Positions 37,491 through 45,533 of a stretch of 64,000 nucleotides of DNA are shown here, one piece after another. The notes under the pieces were generated by a model. That model saw only the letters and a list, made by a program, of their open reading frames with translations. It was not told where the DNA came from and searched no databases. The number at the start of each line of letters is the position of its first letter. Position 1 is the first letter of the stretch. Source of the DNA: an uncultured Bacilli bacterium (lineage in GTDB: Bacteria; Bacillota_I; Bacilli_A; RF39; UBA660); contig CAKPIS010000003.1 in assembly GCA_934162425.1 (NCBI GenBank), forward strand, positions 147,378-211,377, in the 5' to 3' direction. The position numbers were made by a program, and so were the translations under genes.

Positions 37491-37596
37491 AAAATACCTC
37501 CGTGCCTTATAATTATACTAAAAAATTAATAAAAACAAAATAGTAACATTTGCCTTTAACTTATTTTTAACTTATACTATATATGGTGATTAAAAA

Positions 37597-39039
37597 ATGA
37601 AATTTAAATATAGTTTAGATAATAAAAGATATCATACATTAAATTATGATTTAACAAATAGATTTAAAACCAGAGTTTTTAAAGTTAGTTTAAATGGTAA
37701 TTTTTCTTGTCCTAATTTTAAAAATGGTCATGGATGTATATTTTGCTCTGCTTATGGTTCTGGTGATTTTGCTGGTAATAAGAATGATGATTTATTAACT
37801 CAGTTTAATAGTGTAAAAGAAAAATTAAATAATAAATGGCCAGATACAAAATACATTGCATATTTTCAAGCTAATACTAATACGTATGCTAAAGTTAGTA
37901 AATTAAAAGAAATGTATGAAAAAGCACTTTCATTTCCTAATGTTGTTGGTATAAGTATAGGTACAAGACCTGATGCTATTAGTGATGAGTGCTTAAATTA
38001 CTTAATAGATTTAAGTAAAAGAACTTATCTTGTAGTAGAACTTGGACTTCAAAGTATGCATAATTCTACACTAAAATTAATTAATAGAGGTCATGATTTA
38101 AAATGTTTTGATAACTGCGTTAAAAAACTTAGAGAAAATAATATAAACGTTGTAGTGCATATTATAAATGGTCTTCCGTATGAAACGCATTGTATGATGA
38201 TGGAAACAGTAAAACATTTAAATAAATTAGATATTCAAGGTATAAAAATACATATGCTTCATATTTTAAAAAACACTGAATTAGAAAAATTTTATAAAGA
38301 AAATAAGTTTCATGTGCTTACTAAGAAAGAATATGTAGATATAGTATGTGATCAAATAGAACAGTTAAATGATAATATAGTTATCCACAGGTTAACTGGT
38401 GATGGTAAAAAAGAAGACTTAATAGAACCGTTATGGACATTAAAAAAGGTTAGCGTACTAAATGATATTGATAAAGAATTAAGTAAAAGAGGAACTTATC
38501 AAGGATTTAATAAAAGTATATTAAATAGAGTTAGATTAATTTGTGAAAAAATAGTTAAATCTTCTGATTACGTAGTAGATGCAACTTGTGGTAATGGCAA
38601 TGATACTTTATTTTTATCTAAAATGGCTAAAAAAGTATTTGCTTTTGATATCCAAGCACTTGCTATAGATAAGACAAAAAGTTTACTAGATATAAATAAT
38701 ATTAAAAACGTACAGTTAATAAATGATTCTCATGATAAAATAGATAAGTATTTAAAAGAGTATGATAAAAAATTAACACTTATTTTATTTAATCTAGGCT
38801 ATTTACCAGGAGAGGACAAAAACATTACAACTAATCATAAAATAGTTATAAATGCAATAAAAAAAGGACTTAACATGCTAAATAATAAAGGTATTATATT
38901 AGTAGTATGTTATCCACACAAGGAAGGTAAAAAAGAAAGTAAGACTTTATTAAAGTACTTAGATGATAATAAAATAACTTATAAAATATATAAAAATACT
39001 GATAATATAAATGCACCATTTCTAATAAAGATTAACTAA
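37597..39039 (+). CDS. Fused radical-SAM protein (YtqA/MnmL-like) and SAM methyltransferase (YtqB/MnmM-like)
   Basis: 480 residues, one uninterrupted frame. Residues 1-300 are a TIGR01212/YhcC-type radical-SAM protein with cluster cysteines 38, 47 and 50 (CPNFKNGHGCIFC) and ELGLQSMHNSTLKLINRGHD. Residues 305-480 are a class I methyltransferase of the YtqB family: VDATCGNGNDTLFLS, FNLGYLPGEDK and the C-terminal VVCYPHKEGKKES. In Bacillus subtilis the separate YtqA (MnmL) and YtqB (MnmM) proteins act late in making 5-methylaminomethyl-2-thiouridine at tRNA position 34. The fusion supports a shared pathway. It is a plus-strand single gene. Confidence 0.85.
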   Translation: MKFKYSLDNKRYHTLNYDLTNRFKTRVFKVSLNGNFSCPNFKNGHGCIFCSAYGSGDFAGNKNDDLLTQFNSVKEKLNNKWPDTKYIAYFQANTNTYAKVSKLKEMYEKALSFPNVVGISIGTRPDAISDECLNYLIDLSKRTYLVVELGLQSMHNSTLKLINRGHDLKCFDNCVKKLRENNINVVVHIINGLPYETHCMMMETVKHLNKLDIQGIKIHMLHILKNTELEKFYKENKFHVLTKKEYVDIVCDQIEQLNDNIVIHRLTGDGKKEDLIEPLWTLKKVSVLNDIDKELSKRGTYQGFNKSILNRVRLICEKIVKSSDYVVDATCGNGNDTLFLSKMAKKVFAFDIQALAIDKTKSLLDINNIKNVQLINDSHDKIDKYLKEYDKKLTLILFNLGYLPGEDKNITTNHKIVINAIKKGLNMLNNKGIILVVCYPHKEGKKESKTLLKYLDDNKITYKIYKNTDNINAPFLIKIN

Positions 39040-39446
39040 TATATCTTATATAAGTAATCTTTATTTTTTAAATAACTTATAATATAATCTTTACTTGCTA
39101 TTAATGTTAATTTATCAATCTTAAACCCACTAGCTATATATTTATCATAGAAAGTATTATCATTTGCATCATATATATAATTAATGCATTTATCCATAAA
39201 TTCACAATTTAAAGCAATTAATTTATTATTTACACTTATTTTTTTAACTAAATACTCATCCTTATACTCTTTAAATTCATTTAATAAAGTTTTACTATTA
39301 ACACCATTTTCAAAATATATATCTACAAATACAAATGAGCTATTAGTATTATTTGTATCATAATTAATAACACTTTTTGTATTTTCTTTAACAAGTAAGC
39401 ATAAATATACTATAAACATAAAAAACAAAAAAAGATATTTCTTCAT
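39036..39446 (-). CDS. Hypothetical membrane-anchored protein
   Basis: 136 residues. One N-terminal membrane helix (about 4-20) and a soluble domain outside, with one Cys pair (CEFMDKC). No family recognised. I take the ATG at 39446 because GGTGA is placed well before it. Its stop codon overlaps that of the convergent radical-SAM gene by four bases. Confidence 0.55.
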   Translation of the reverse strand: MKKYLFLFFMFIVYLCLLVKENTKSVINYDTNNTNSSFVFVDIYFENGVNSKTLLNEFKEYKDEYLVKKISVNNKLIALNCEFMDKCINYIYDANDNTFYDKYIASGFKIDKLTLIASKDYIISYLKNKDYLYKIY

Positions 39447-39506
39447 AATTATCACCATTTTTATTATGAATTAAATATCTTTTTTAATACAAATTTCTAC
39501 ATTTTT

Positions 39507-40898
39507 TTATCTTGATCTTCCTCTTACAATTTCTTCTGCTTTAGCCTTTTCAGCCGCTAATCTAGCTTTTTCATTATAGTCGGAAAGTTCTTCATCACTC
39601 ATAGTTGCAAAAGCACTTTCATTTGCCCAATCATTTCTTTGTCTTTGTTCCATATGAGTTACACCAGCTACATTATTTGCAAAATCATAAGGATTTAAGT
39701 TAGGATTAACAGTAGCCTTTTCAATAACTTTATTAGCATCTTTTCTATCCATTTCCTGAGTCATCTTATATAAGTCATCTAAAGAAGCTTCATTAGCATT
39801 AGGCATCATACTAGAATCACTATATACATCCTCATATTCTACTGTAGTACTTTTTTCTTTATTTCTTAGATTTGCTAAATAATTATCAACCTTACTATTA
39901 GTATTAACTATAGCTTCTTTTACGATAGAAGGTTTCACCTTTTCTATTATACTAGATAACTTTTTTATTTTACTTACCTTACCTTTAATAGCTTTTAATA
40001 CATTTTTACTACAATTAGCAATTTTATCAAGTGTAGTATCTTCTCTATTTAATAAAAGTCTATTTACACCATTTATTTCAACTATATCAAAGTCAACACT
40101 CTTAAGTGTATTTTTTCTATTTATTCTCGATACTAAATTCATAAGTTTATTATTTGGTATAGTTGTAATTACAGTACTATTTGCTGCTAGTTTATCTAAA
40201 AACTTTTTTGAAACTTCTATTTCATCTACCTTTAAAGCATTTTTCTCTCCAACTAAATCAATTAATTTATCAGGCTCAACACCTATAGCATTAGCTGCAT
40301 TAGTAAAGTTTTCACTCATTTTACCTGTTTGTTGTGCTTCATAAGATAAATCAGATAATTTATTTTCGTCATGAGATTTTTTTAATACTTCTTCCGTATC
40401 AAAATTTTCAGCTTTTATTATAAAAGGAGGTTCAATTATATTTTTATCTAAACATACTTTTTCTATTTTTTTGTATAATCCTACATATTTTTGATCATTA
40501 TTCTTTAAAAATAAATCATTAATATCTTTTGTATAATTATATATGTTTTTTAAAGTTTCATCATTAACATTTTCTAAAACAGAATCACATAATTCTTTAT
40601 TTTGAAGCAAATCAAAATATTCCTGCATATGCACTTCTGTATCAAAACATCTTTCATAAGTTTGTTTATAAAAAGGTCTTAAGTAATTAAACTCTTTTTT
40701 AGCTGTTAAATCATAATATATCATAAAAACCAAAAGCTTATCTTTTGTATTTTTAAAGTCTCCTATAACATCATTAAAACATTTTTCTAAAAACTTTTGA
40801 GCTTCATAAACATAACTTGGATTACTTAAATCATAACTTTCTATTTTCTTTAAATTTTCCTCGTGAACTCTTAACTTATCTATTCTATCATCATGCAT
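39507..40898 (-). CDS. Hypothetical protein, helical, cytoplasmic
   Basis: 463 residues without signal or membrane segments. The N-terminal half looks all-helical; a basic stretch lies near 300-340 (SKIKKLSSIIEKVKPSIVK); the C-terminus is low-complexity and charged (EKARLAAEKAKAEEIVRGRSR). I do not recognise a family. A GAGGGA site precedes the ATG. It follows the DUF1292 gene by 12 bases and is probably co-transcribed with it. The highly charged, glutamine- and asparagine-rich tail hints at a scaffold or nucleic-acid-binding role, but that is an inference. Confidence 0.5.
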   Translation of the reverse strand: MHDDRIDKLRVHEENLKKIESYDLSNPSYVYEAQKFLEKCFNDVIGDFKNTKDKLLVFMIYYDLTAKKEFNYLRPFYKQTYERCFDTEVHMQEYFDLLQNKELCDSVLENVNDETLKNIYNYTKDINDLFLKNNDQKYVGLYKKIEKVCLDKNIIEPPFIIKAENFDTEEVLKKSHDENKLSDLSYEAQQTGKMSENFTNAANAIGVEPDKLIDLVGEKNALKVDEIEVSKKFLDKLAANSTVITTIPNNKLMNLVSRINRKNTLKSVDFDIVEINGVNRLLLNREDTTLDKIANCSKNVLKAIKGKVSKIKKLSSIIEKVKPSIVKEAIVNTNSKVDNYLANLRNKEKSTTVEYEDVYSDSSMMPNANEASLDDLYKMTQEMDRKDANKVIEKATVNPNLNPYDFANNVAGVTHMEQRQRNDWANESAFATMSDEELSDYNEKARLAAEKAKAEEIVRGRSR

Positions 40899-40910
40899 AA
40901 TAATCCCTCA

Positions 40911-41162
40911 CTATTCGGATAATTCTTGTATTGCCTTTTGTACTAAATCCCAATCTTCTTTTTCAGTAATAGAGTCTAATATATAACTGCCATTTTCTTC
41001 TTTTATAATTGATGCATATATATCTACATTTTCAGCAGTTTCATCAAATGTGTATATTAAGAAGCTTTTAGTATCATTAGGCTTTCTTAAAGTAGTAATT
41101 ACTTTAAGTTCCATTTCCTTTCCTTCTTTATTTGTAACTTTAATCACTTCTAGGTTATCCAT
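40911..41162 (-). CDS. DUF1292 (YrzB-like) protein
   Basis: 83 residues. The layout of an N-terminal strand pair, FLIYTFDETAENVDIYASII and the acidic C-terminus matches DUF1292, a small conserved protein of Bacilli with unknown role. AGGAGG precedes the ATG at an ideal distance. Confidence 0.75.
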   Translation of the reverse strand: MDNLEVIKVTNKEGKEMELKVITTLRKPNDTKSFLIYTFDETAENVDIYASIIKEENGSYILDSITEKEDWDLVQKAIQELSE

Positions 41163-41229
41163 AACTGTACCTCCTTATTCTATAAGACAATTATAAAACA
41201 TTTATATTTTTTTTGCAAGGAAAAACGCC

Positions 41230-42414
41230 CTATTCATCAGATAAATTATCAAAATATCCTTGTACAAGTACAACAGGAGTACCTTTATCACCACTACCTG
41301 ATGTTAAATCACATAAAGAGCCTATTAAATCTGTTATTCTTCTAGGTGTTGTACCTTGAGACATCATTTTACCCTTTAAATTAGTATCTTTCTTCTTTAT
41401 TTCTTCTTTTATAGCATTTTTAAGTTCTTCCCCTTTAAGACTTGCAAACTTATTATCAGATACATATTTTAACTTTATCTCATTAGGTGTTCCATTTAAT
41501 CCATCTGTATAAAATGGAGAAACAACTGGGTCAGCAAGTTCCCAAATCTTACCCACAGGATCTTTAAACGCTCCATCTCCATATACCATAACTTCTATAT
41601 TTTTTCCTGTTATTTCTTTTAATTTATCTTTTATTTCATAAACTAACCTTTTACCATCTTTAGGAAATAATTTTAGTCTTTCTTCAGTAGATTTATTAGA
41701 CCCTAAAAGTCCATAATCAGGATTAAATCCACTACCATTTACAGATTTATTTAAAACTTCAAAAAGTCCATATACATTAGCATTCATCTCTTTAATCATT
41801 TCTTTAGTCTTATATCTTGTATGAATATCACAAGTTAAAACATCATTAGTATATTTAAGTATTTCTTTTGGATCATTTGCAAAAACAAACTTTACTTTAC
41901 AATTTTCAATTTCTATTAATTCTCTATAAAACTTAACCATATTAATACCAGTAAATGGATGTATAAAAGAACTAAAATATTTATTATAATCTTCTTCACT
42001 TATTACGCTAGATAAATTAAACTTGCTCTTATCTAGTGCATCATCATCTAATATATTATTTCCAACTTCATCACTTGGAAAAGATAAAAGCATAGTAATA
42101 TTATCCATGGCTCTAGCTATTCCTTTTAAAATCATTGAAAAACGATTACGGCTTAATATAGGAAAAACAACTCCTAAATTACCACTTGGAAACTTAGATT
42201 TAATATCAAATGCTATATCATCTACTGTTGCATAATTTCCCTCACTTATACCAACAACTGCTTCGGTTATTGCAACTACATCTTTATCTTTAAAACTAAA
42301 TCCTTCTTCCTTGCTAGCATTAATAAGTGATGAAACAACAATATTTGATAAATCATCATTTTCTTTTATTATTGGAGTTCTAATACCCCTTACCGTTGTA
42401 CCTACTAATCTCAT
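41230..42414 (-). CDS. CofE-like (F420-0:L-glutamate ligase family) protein
   Basis: 394 residues. The N-terminal half matches the F420 gamma-glutamyl ligase family (DVVAITEAVVGISEGNYATVDDIA, near 45-70), and later VMVYGDGAFKDPVGKIWELADP continues it. In archaea and actinobacteria CofE adds glutamate to coenzyme F420-0. The gene is found widely in Firmicutes that do not make F420, where its substrate is unknown, so I do not assign the reaction. The gene is a single unit with GGAGG before the ATG. Confidence 0.6.
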   Translation of the reverse strand: MRLVGTTVRGIRTPIIKENDDLSNIVVSSLINASKEEGFSFKDKDVVAITEAVVGISEGNYATVDDIAFDIKSKFPSGNLGVVFPILSRNRFSMILKGIARAMDNITMLLSFPSDEVGNNILDDDALDKSKFNLSSVISEEDYNKYFSSFIHPFTGINMVKFYRELIEIENCKVKFVFANDPKEILKYTNDVLTCDIHTRYKTKEMIKEMNANVYGLFEVLNKSVNGSGFNPDYGLLGSNKSTEERLKLFPKDGKRLVYEIKDKLKEITGKNIEVMVYGDGAFKDPVGKIWELADPVVSPFYTDGLNGTPNEIKLKYVSDNKFASLKGEELKNAIKEEIKKKDTNLKGKMMSQGTTPRRITDLIGSLCDLTSGSGDKGTPVVLVQGYFDNLSDE

Positions 42415-42506
42415 AATTCCTCCCTATTATCAAAGTAATTATATCATAACAAGATACTAAATCATTATTTTTCACACATGTATTTACATTTGTTTACAAT
42501 CAAAAA

Positions 42507-42532
42507 AATCTTATTTATAATTAAATAAGATT
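42507..42532 (-). terminator. Terminator of the CFI-box operon
   Basis: AATCTTATTT and AAATAAGATT arms, loop of six, read on the minus strand into seven T. It lies beyond the 18-bp hairpin at 42539-42591. Confidence 0.8.
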
Positions 42533-42538
42533 CTAAAG

Positions 42539-42591
42539 TGTAACCTATAAAGAGGATTGGCTTTTTTATTTTGTCCTCTTTATAGGTTACA
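42539..42591. repeat. 18-bp perfect inverted repeat
   Basis: Arms TGTAACCTATAAAGAGGA (42539-42556) and its exact complement (42574-42591) with a 17-base loop. It lies between the CFI-box gene and its T-tailed terminator. It has no T run of its own, so it is more than a simple terminator; it could be an RNase III site or a stabilising hairpin. Confidence 0.85.
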
Positions 42592-42614
42592 TTTAAGTCG
42601 TCAGTTAGGTTATT

Positions 42615-43193
42615 TTAATTATTTGTTTTTAATTTCAAAGTTTTTATCATTCTATTCGTTAATGCATTTTTTGCAAATTGTTCTTCTAATGTTAAAATAC
42701 TATTTCTATATCTCCTGTATGCCTTATCATAGTTTCCTTGTTCGATTTGTTCAACACAATAATCTACTATGTTGTCATAAATATAATTATAGATAATATT
42801 AGATTTTTCCTCTTTATTAATTGTTTCAACAATAATTGGTGCTACTTCGTAATAATATTCTATATCTTCTTTTGAAACAAAGTTATCTCTAAACCATCTT
42901 AATACTGTTAGTTCATAACAATTATCATCAAAATTTTCCTGAAAATATTTCATGCAAGCTGACGTTAAATAGCAACCACCAGATCCTGAACTAGTATCAC
43001 TTTTATCTGGCCCATGTGTTGTAGAGTCCCAAGTCTCTTTATCATAATTTACATTAATATGTACCGCATCATGTGGCTTATCGACTTCACCATCATAAAA
43101 ACTAACATGGTCGTTTCCTCTTTTATCAGTATTTATTTTTATAGTTACTCCCTCATCATTTACATAATTTCCATATTTATCTCTATTTGCCAT
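42615..43193 (-). CDS. CFI-box-CTERM domain protein
   Basis: 192 residues. The N-terminal third is hydrophilic with a Ser/Gly-rich linker (about 60-72), followed by the CFI-box-type motif GGCYLTSACMKYFQENFDDNC and YELTVLRWFRDNFV, found in many gut Firmicutes as a C-terminal module of unknown function. I choose the ATG at 43193 with GAGGGGTG six bases before it. The gene overlaps the preceding one by 11 bases. Confidence 0.65.
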   Translation of the reverse strand: MANRDKYGNYVNDEGVTIKINTDKRGNDHVSFYDGEVDKPHDAVHINVNYDKETWDSTTHGPDKSDTSSGSGGCYLTSACMKYFQENFDDNCYELTVLRWFRDNFVSKEDIEYYYEVAPIIVETINKEEKSNIIYNYIYDNIVDYCVEQIEQGNYDKAYRRYRNSILTLEEQFAKNALTNRMIKTLKLKTNN

Positions 43194-43542
43194 TATTAAC
43201 ACCCCTCATTTTAATTTCTGACATTCTTAAAGAAATAATTGCATCTAACCACAACAAAGACCATTCTGCAAAATAAGATTTTAAAGATTTTGTTTCAGTA
43301 TCTAGATCAATTAAATCAAACTTTATATTTTGTAATTTTTCCTTATTTATAAATACTAAACTTTCTTTGTTCACGTATGTTGCTAAAATTGTATTAATTT
43401 CAGCTAATACTTTTTCAAAATTTTCTTTTTGATCACTATATATATTTAGTTGAACTGAAGCCGTAACATAATATATTAAATTCTTAAAAGCATAATCAAT
43501 GTTTTCTCTTGTTGGATTACCTACATTAAAAGTTTCGTCCAT
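43183..43542 (-). CDS. Hypothetical protein, coupled to the CFI-box gene
   Basis: 119 residues, all-helical with no membrane segment. No family recognised. I take the ATG at 43542, nine bases after AAAGGAG; the TTG at 43548 is too close to that site. Its overlap with the CFI-box gene suggests the two proteins are made in a fixed ratio. A small-RNA-like unit lies just upstream. Confidence 0.55.
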   Translation of the reverse strand: MDETFNVGNPTRENIDYAFKNLIYYVTASVQLNIYSDQKENFEKVLAEINTILATYVNKESLVFINKEKLQNIKFDLIDLDTETKSLKSYFAEWSLLWLDAIISLRMSEIKMRGVNNGK

Positions 43543-43613
43543 TAACAAATCTCCTTTCTTGTCTTATATTATAACTTTTTTCTAAATAAATCAATATTTT
43601 ACTATTTAACTAT

Positions 43614-43700
43614 TAAAAAACGGAGCCATAAGGCTCCAAGGGGGTTTTGGTTGTACTCTCAGTATAATCGTAAGAGTACCTTGCGTGATATCTTCACGCT
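43614..43700 (-). ncRNA. Candidate small RNA, about 87 nt
   Basis: A complete transcription unit with no coding frame. The promoter is TTGACA (43730-43735), a 17-base spacer and TATTAT (43707-43712). The expected transcript starts near 43700 and has three hairpins: GCGTGA/TCACGC (43683-43699), GTACTCT/AGAGTAC (43653-43679) and the terminator GGAGCC/GGCTCC (43622-43637) followed by G and six T. The stretch between hairpins 2 and 3 includes AAAACCCCC, bounded by CCAA and TTGG. It is also the leader region of the next gene, so a terminated leader is an alternative. I do not recognise the RNA family. Confidence 0.65.
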
Positions 43701-43799
43701 ATTATAATAATATATATTTTTCACTTCTTTGTCAAGTTACTTTATTTATTATGTCTAGTATTTTTTTAACATTAATTCTATTTATTCTAATTAAAATTT

Positions 43800-44600
43800 T
43801 TATAATTTTTCACAAAAATTTAACTTATCTATAATTTCTTTTCCTATTATTTTATTTGCAAGTTTTACTGACTTTTCATATTGTCTAATTTGACCTTTAT
43901 AATGAGCATCAATTCCGTATATAACTCTTACATTATAATTTGAAGCTACCTTCCAAAATTCTTTACAAGGATATTTTATTGTATCTTTTAATTTAGATAA
44001 ATACATAGATGGTTCTGTTAAATTTATTTCTAAAGGAATATCATATTTTTCTGCAGTCTCACAGATTATTTCAGCAACCTTTTTTTCAGTCCTATCAAAT
44101 TTATTTCTATTAAGCATATATAAATCCGGATGAACAATTATGTCTGGTATTTTTAGTTCTAATGCCTTTTTTATATAATTAGCGTACCTAATTAATTCAT
44201 CATTACTAAATTCATGTCTCCTAAATATTTTTAAGTCAGTATTATTATCATCATATATAAAGTGTTGTCCTAAAACTAATTTATCTGTCATTTGTTTTAA
44301 CTCTAATAAATTTTCTTCTTCTCCAGGAAGATATTCAACTTCAAAACCATTTTCTATCTCAATTTTATCTTTATATTTATTCTTTAGATAATTAATGGAA
44401 TCTAAATATTCACTAATCTCGGAGTACTTCATTCTCATATTTTTTCTTTTATCTATTACATTTTTTTCTGGACAGTGATCTGTAAAAGCAATTTTTTTAA
44501 ATCCTTTTTTAATAAATTCATTTACGTAATCTTCATCTTTCATATCCATTTGAGCATGTCCACATCTATATGTATGTGTATGATAATTAAAATTTTGCAC
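43800..44600 (-). CDS. PHP-domain phosphatase, histidinol-phosphatase (HisJ/HisK) family
   Basis: 266 residues. The PHP metal motifs are intact: FNYHTHTYRCGHAQ (HxH), FTDHCPEKN, GFEVEYLPG, LGQHFI, IIVHPDLY, LEINLTEP and the final GIDAHYKG (DxH). HisK-type enzymes hydrolyse L-histidinol phosphate in histidine synthesis, but no other his genes are in the window, so the substrate could be another phosphomonoester. Single gene. Confidence 0.8.
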   Translation of the reverse strand: MQNFNYHTHTYRCGHAQMDMKDEDYVNEFIKKGFKKIAFTDHCPEKNVIDKRKNMRMKYSEISEYLDSINYLKNKYKDKIEIENGFEVEYLPGEEENLLELKQMTDKLVLGQHFIYDDNNTDLKIFRRHEFSNDELIRYANYIKKALELKIPDIIVHPDLYMLNRNKFDRTEKKVAEIICETAEKYDIPLEINLTEPSMYLSKLKDTIKYPCKEFWKVASNYNVRVIYGIDAHYKGQIRQYEKSVKLANKIIGKEIIDKLNFCEKL

Positions 44601-44699
44601 AACACACCTCTACTTTGTTAATCTTTATATTATTTTATTTAATTTGATAGCTTTTTTAATGTACTTATTACATAATAATAGTTAAATTATAACTGATTT

Positions 44700-45452
44700 T
44701 TATTTTATTTTGTTATTTTTCATTTTTTTAACAAAAGGACTACTTTCCATAGCATCATATACCTTTAATTTTTCACTTAATGGTTCTTCATCTAATAAGT
44801 CCTCTTTATAAGCATTTATTTCTAAATCTGTTAACTTTAATCTTTCTAAAAATATATACGGATTTTCATTATTTTTAACGTTTTTTCTAACTAAATCTAA
44901 TATCATTCTACTTTCATAAATTAAATTAGGTGTTGCGATAAACTCTTGGACGTAAAGTTCTCCTTTATCCTCTTTTGATAAACTGTTTTCATAAGATGCA
45001 TACTGCTCATATTTTTCTTTTCTTGTTAAATCTTTATTACCAATCATTTTAGCTACTTTAGAGAATTTACTTAATTCATTTTTATACATAAGAGATTTTT
45101 CATATCCGCCTTCAAATCTATAGGTTTTATTAGAAATTTCAACTAATAATTTAACAAAACTAACTCCTAAAAATAATTCATCTATATCATTTAATATACT
45201 TTTTAATTTTTCTTTTAACTTTTTAGTATCATTACCATAAGTAATACAAACACTTCTTACTTCATCCATATTTTTAGGTAAAGTACTGAGACTCTTTTTT
45301 ATTTGTTTCATTAGAAAGAATATGTATCTTGCAGCCTTCATATTGTCTATATCATAATTTTCTTCTTTTAATATATAATCATTTAACAAATAAAGACTAT
45401 TATATTTTTCTTCTAATTCATTTAAAAGTTTTTGTATATCTATCCAGTTCAT
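44700..45452 (-). CDS. Hypothetical helical protein
   Basis: 250 residues, highly charged, all-helical, without signal or membrane segments. No family recognised. I take the ATG at 45452, with AAGG upstream, in place of a GTG nine bases earlier. It follows recG by 82 bases. Confidence 0.5.
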   Translation of the reverse strand: MNWIDIQKLLNELEEKYNSLYLLNDYILKEENYDIDNMKAARYIFFLMKQIKKSLSTLPKNMDEVRSVCITYGNDTKKLKEKLKSILNDIDELFLGVSFVKLLVEISNKTYRFEGGYEKSLMYKNELSKFSKVAKMIGNKDLTRKEKYEQYASYENSLSKEDKGELYVQEFIATPNLIYESRMILDLVRKNVKNNENPYIFLERLKLTDLEINAYKEDLLDEEPLSEKLKVYDAMESSPFVKKMKNNKIK

Positions 45453-45533
45453 AAGAAACACCTTTCTTTTTATAATTATAACATTTATGTTAATTATTTT
45501 ATTAAATACTATTTTAGTATGTAAAATAAAGTG

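Noticed and set aside
43620..43700. Resemblance to a type II CRISPR repeat or tracrRNA (GTTTTGGTTGTACTCTCAG on the plus strand).
   Set aside because: Only one copy is present, there are no spacers, and no cas genes are nearby. The promoter and terminator both define a minus-strand small RNA.
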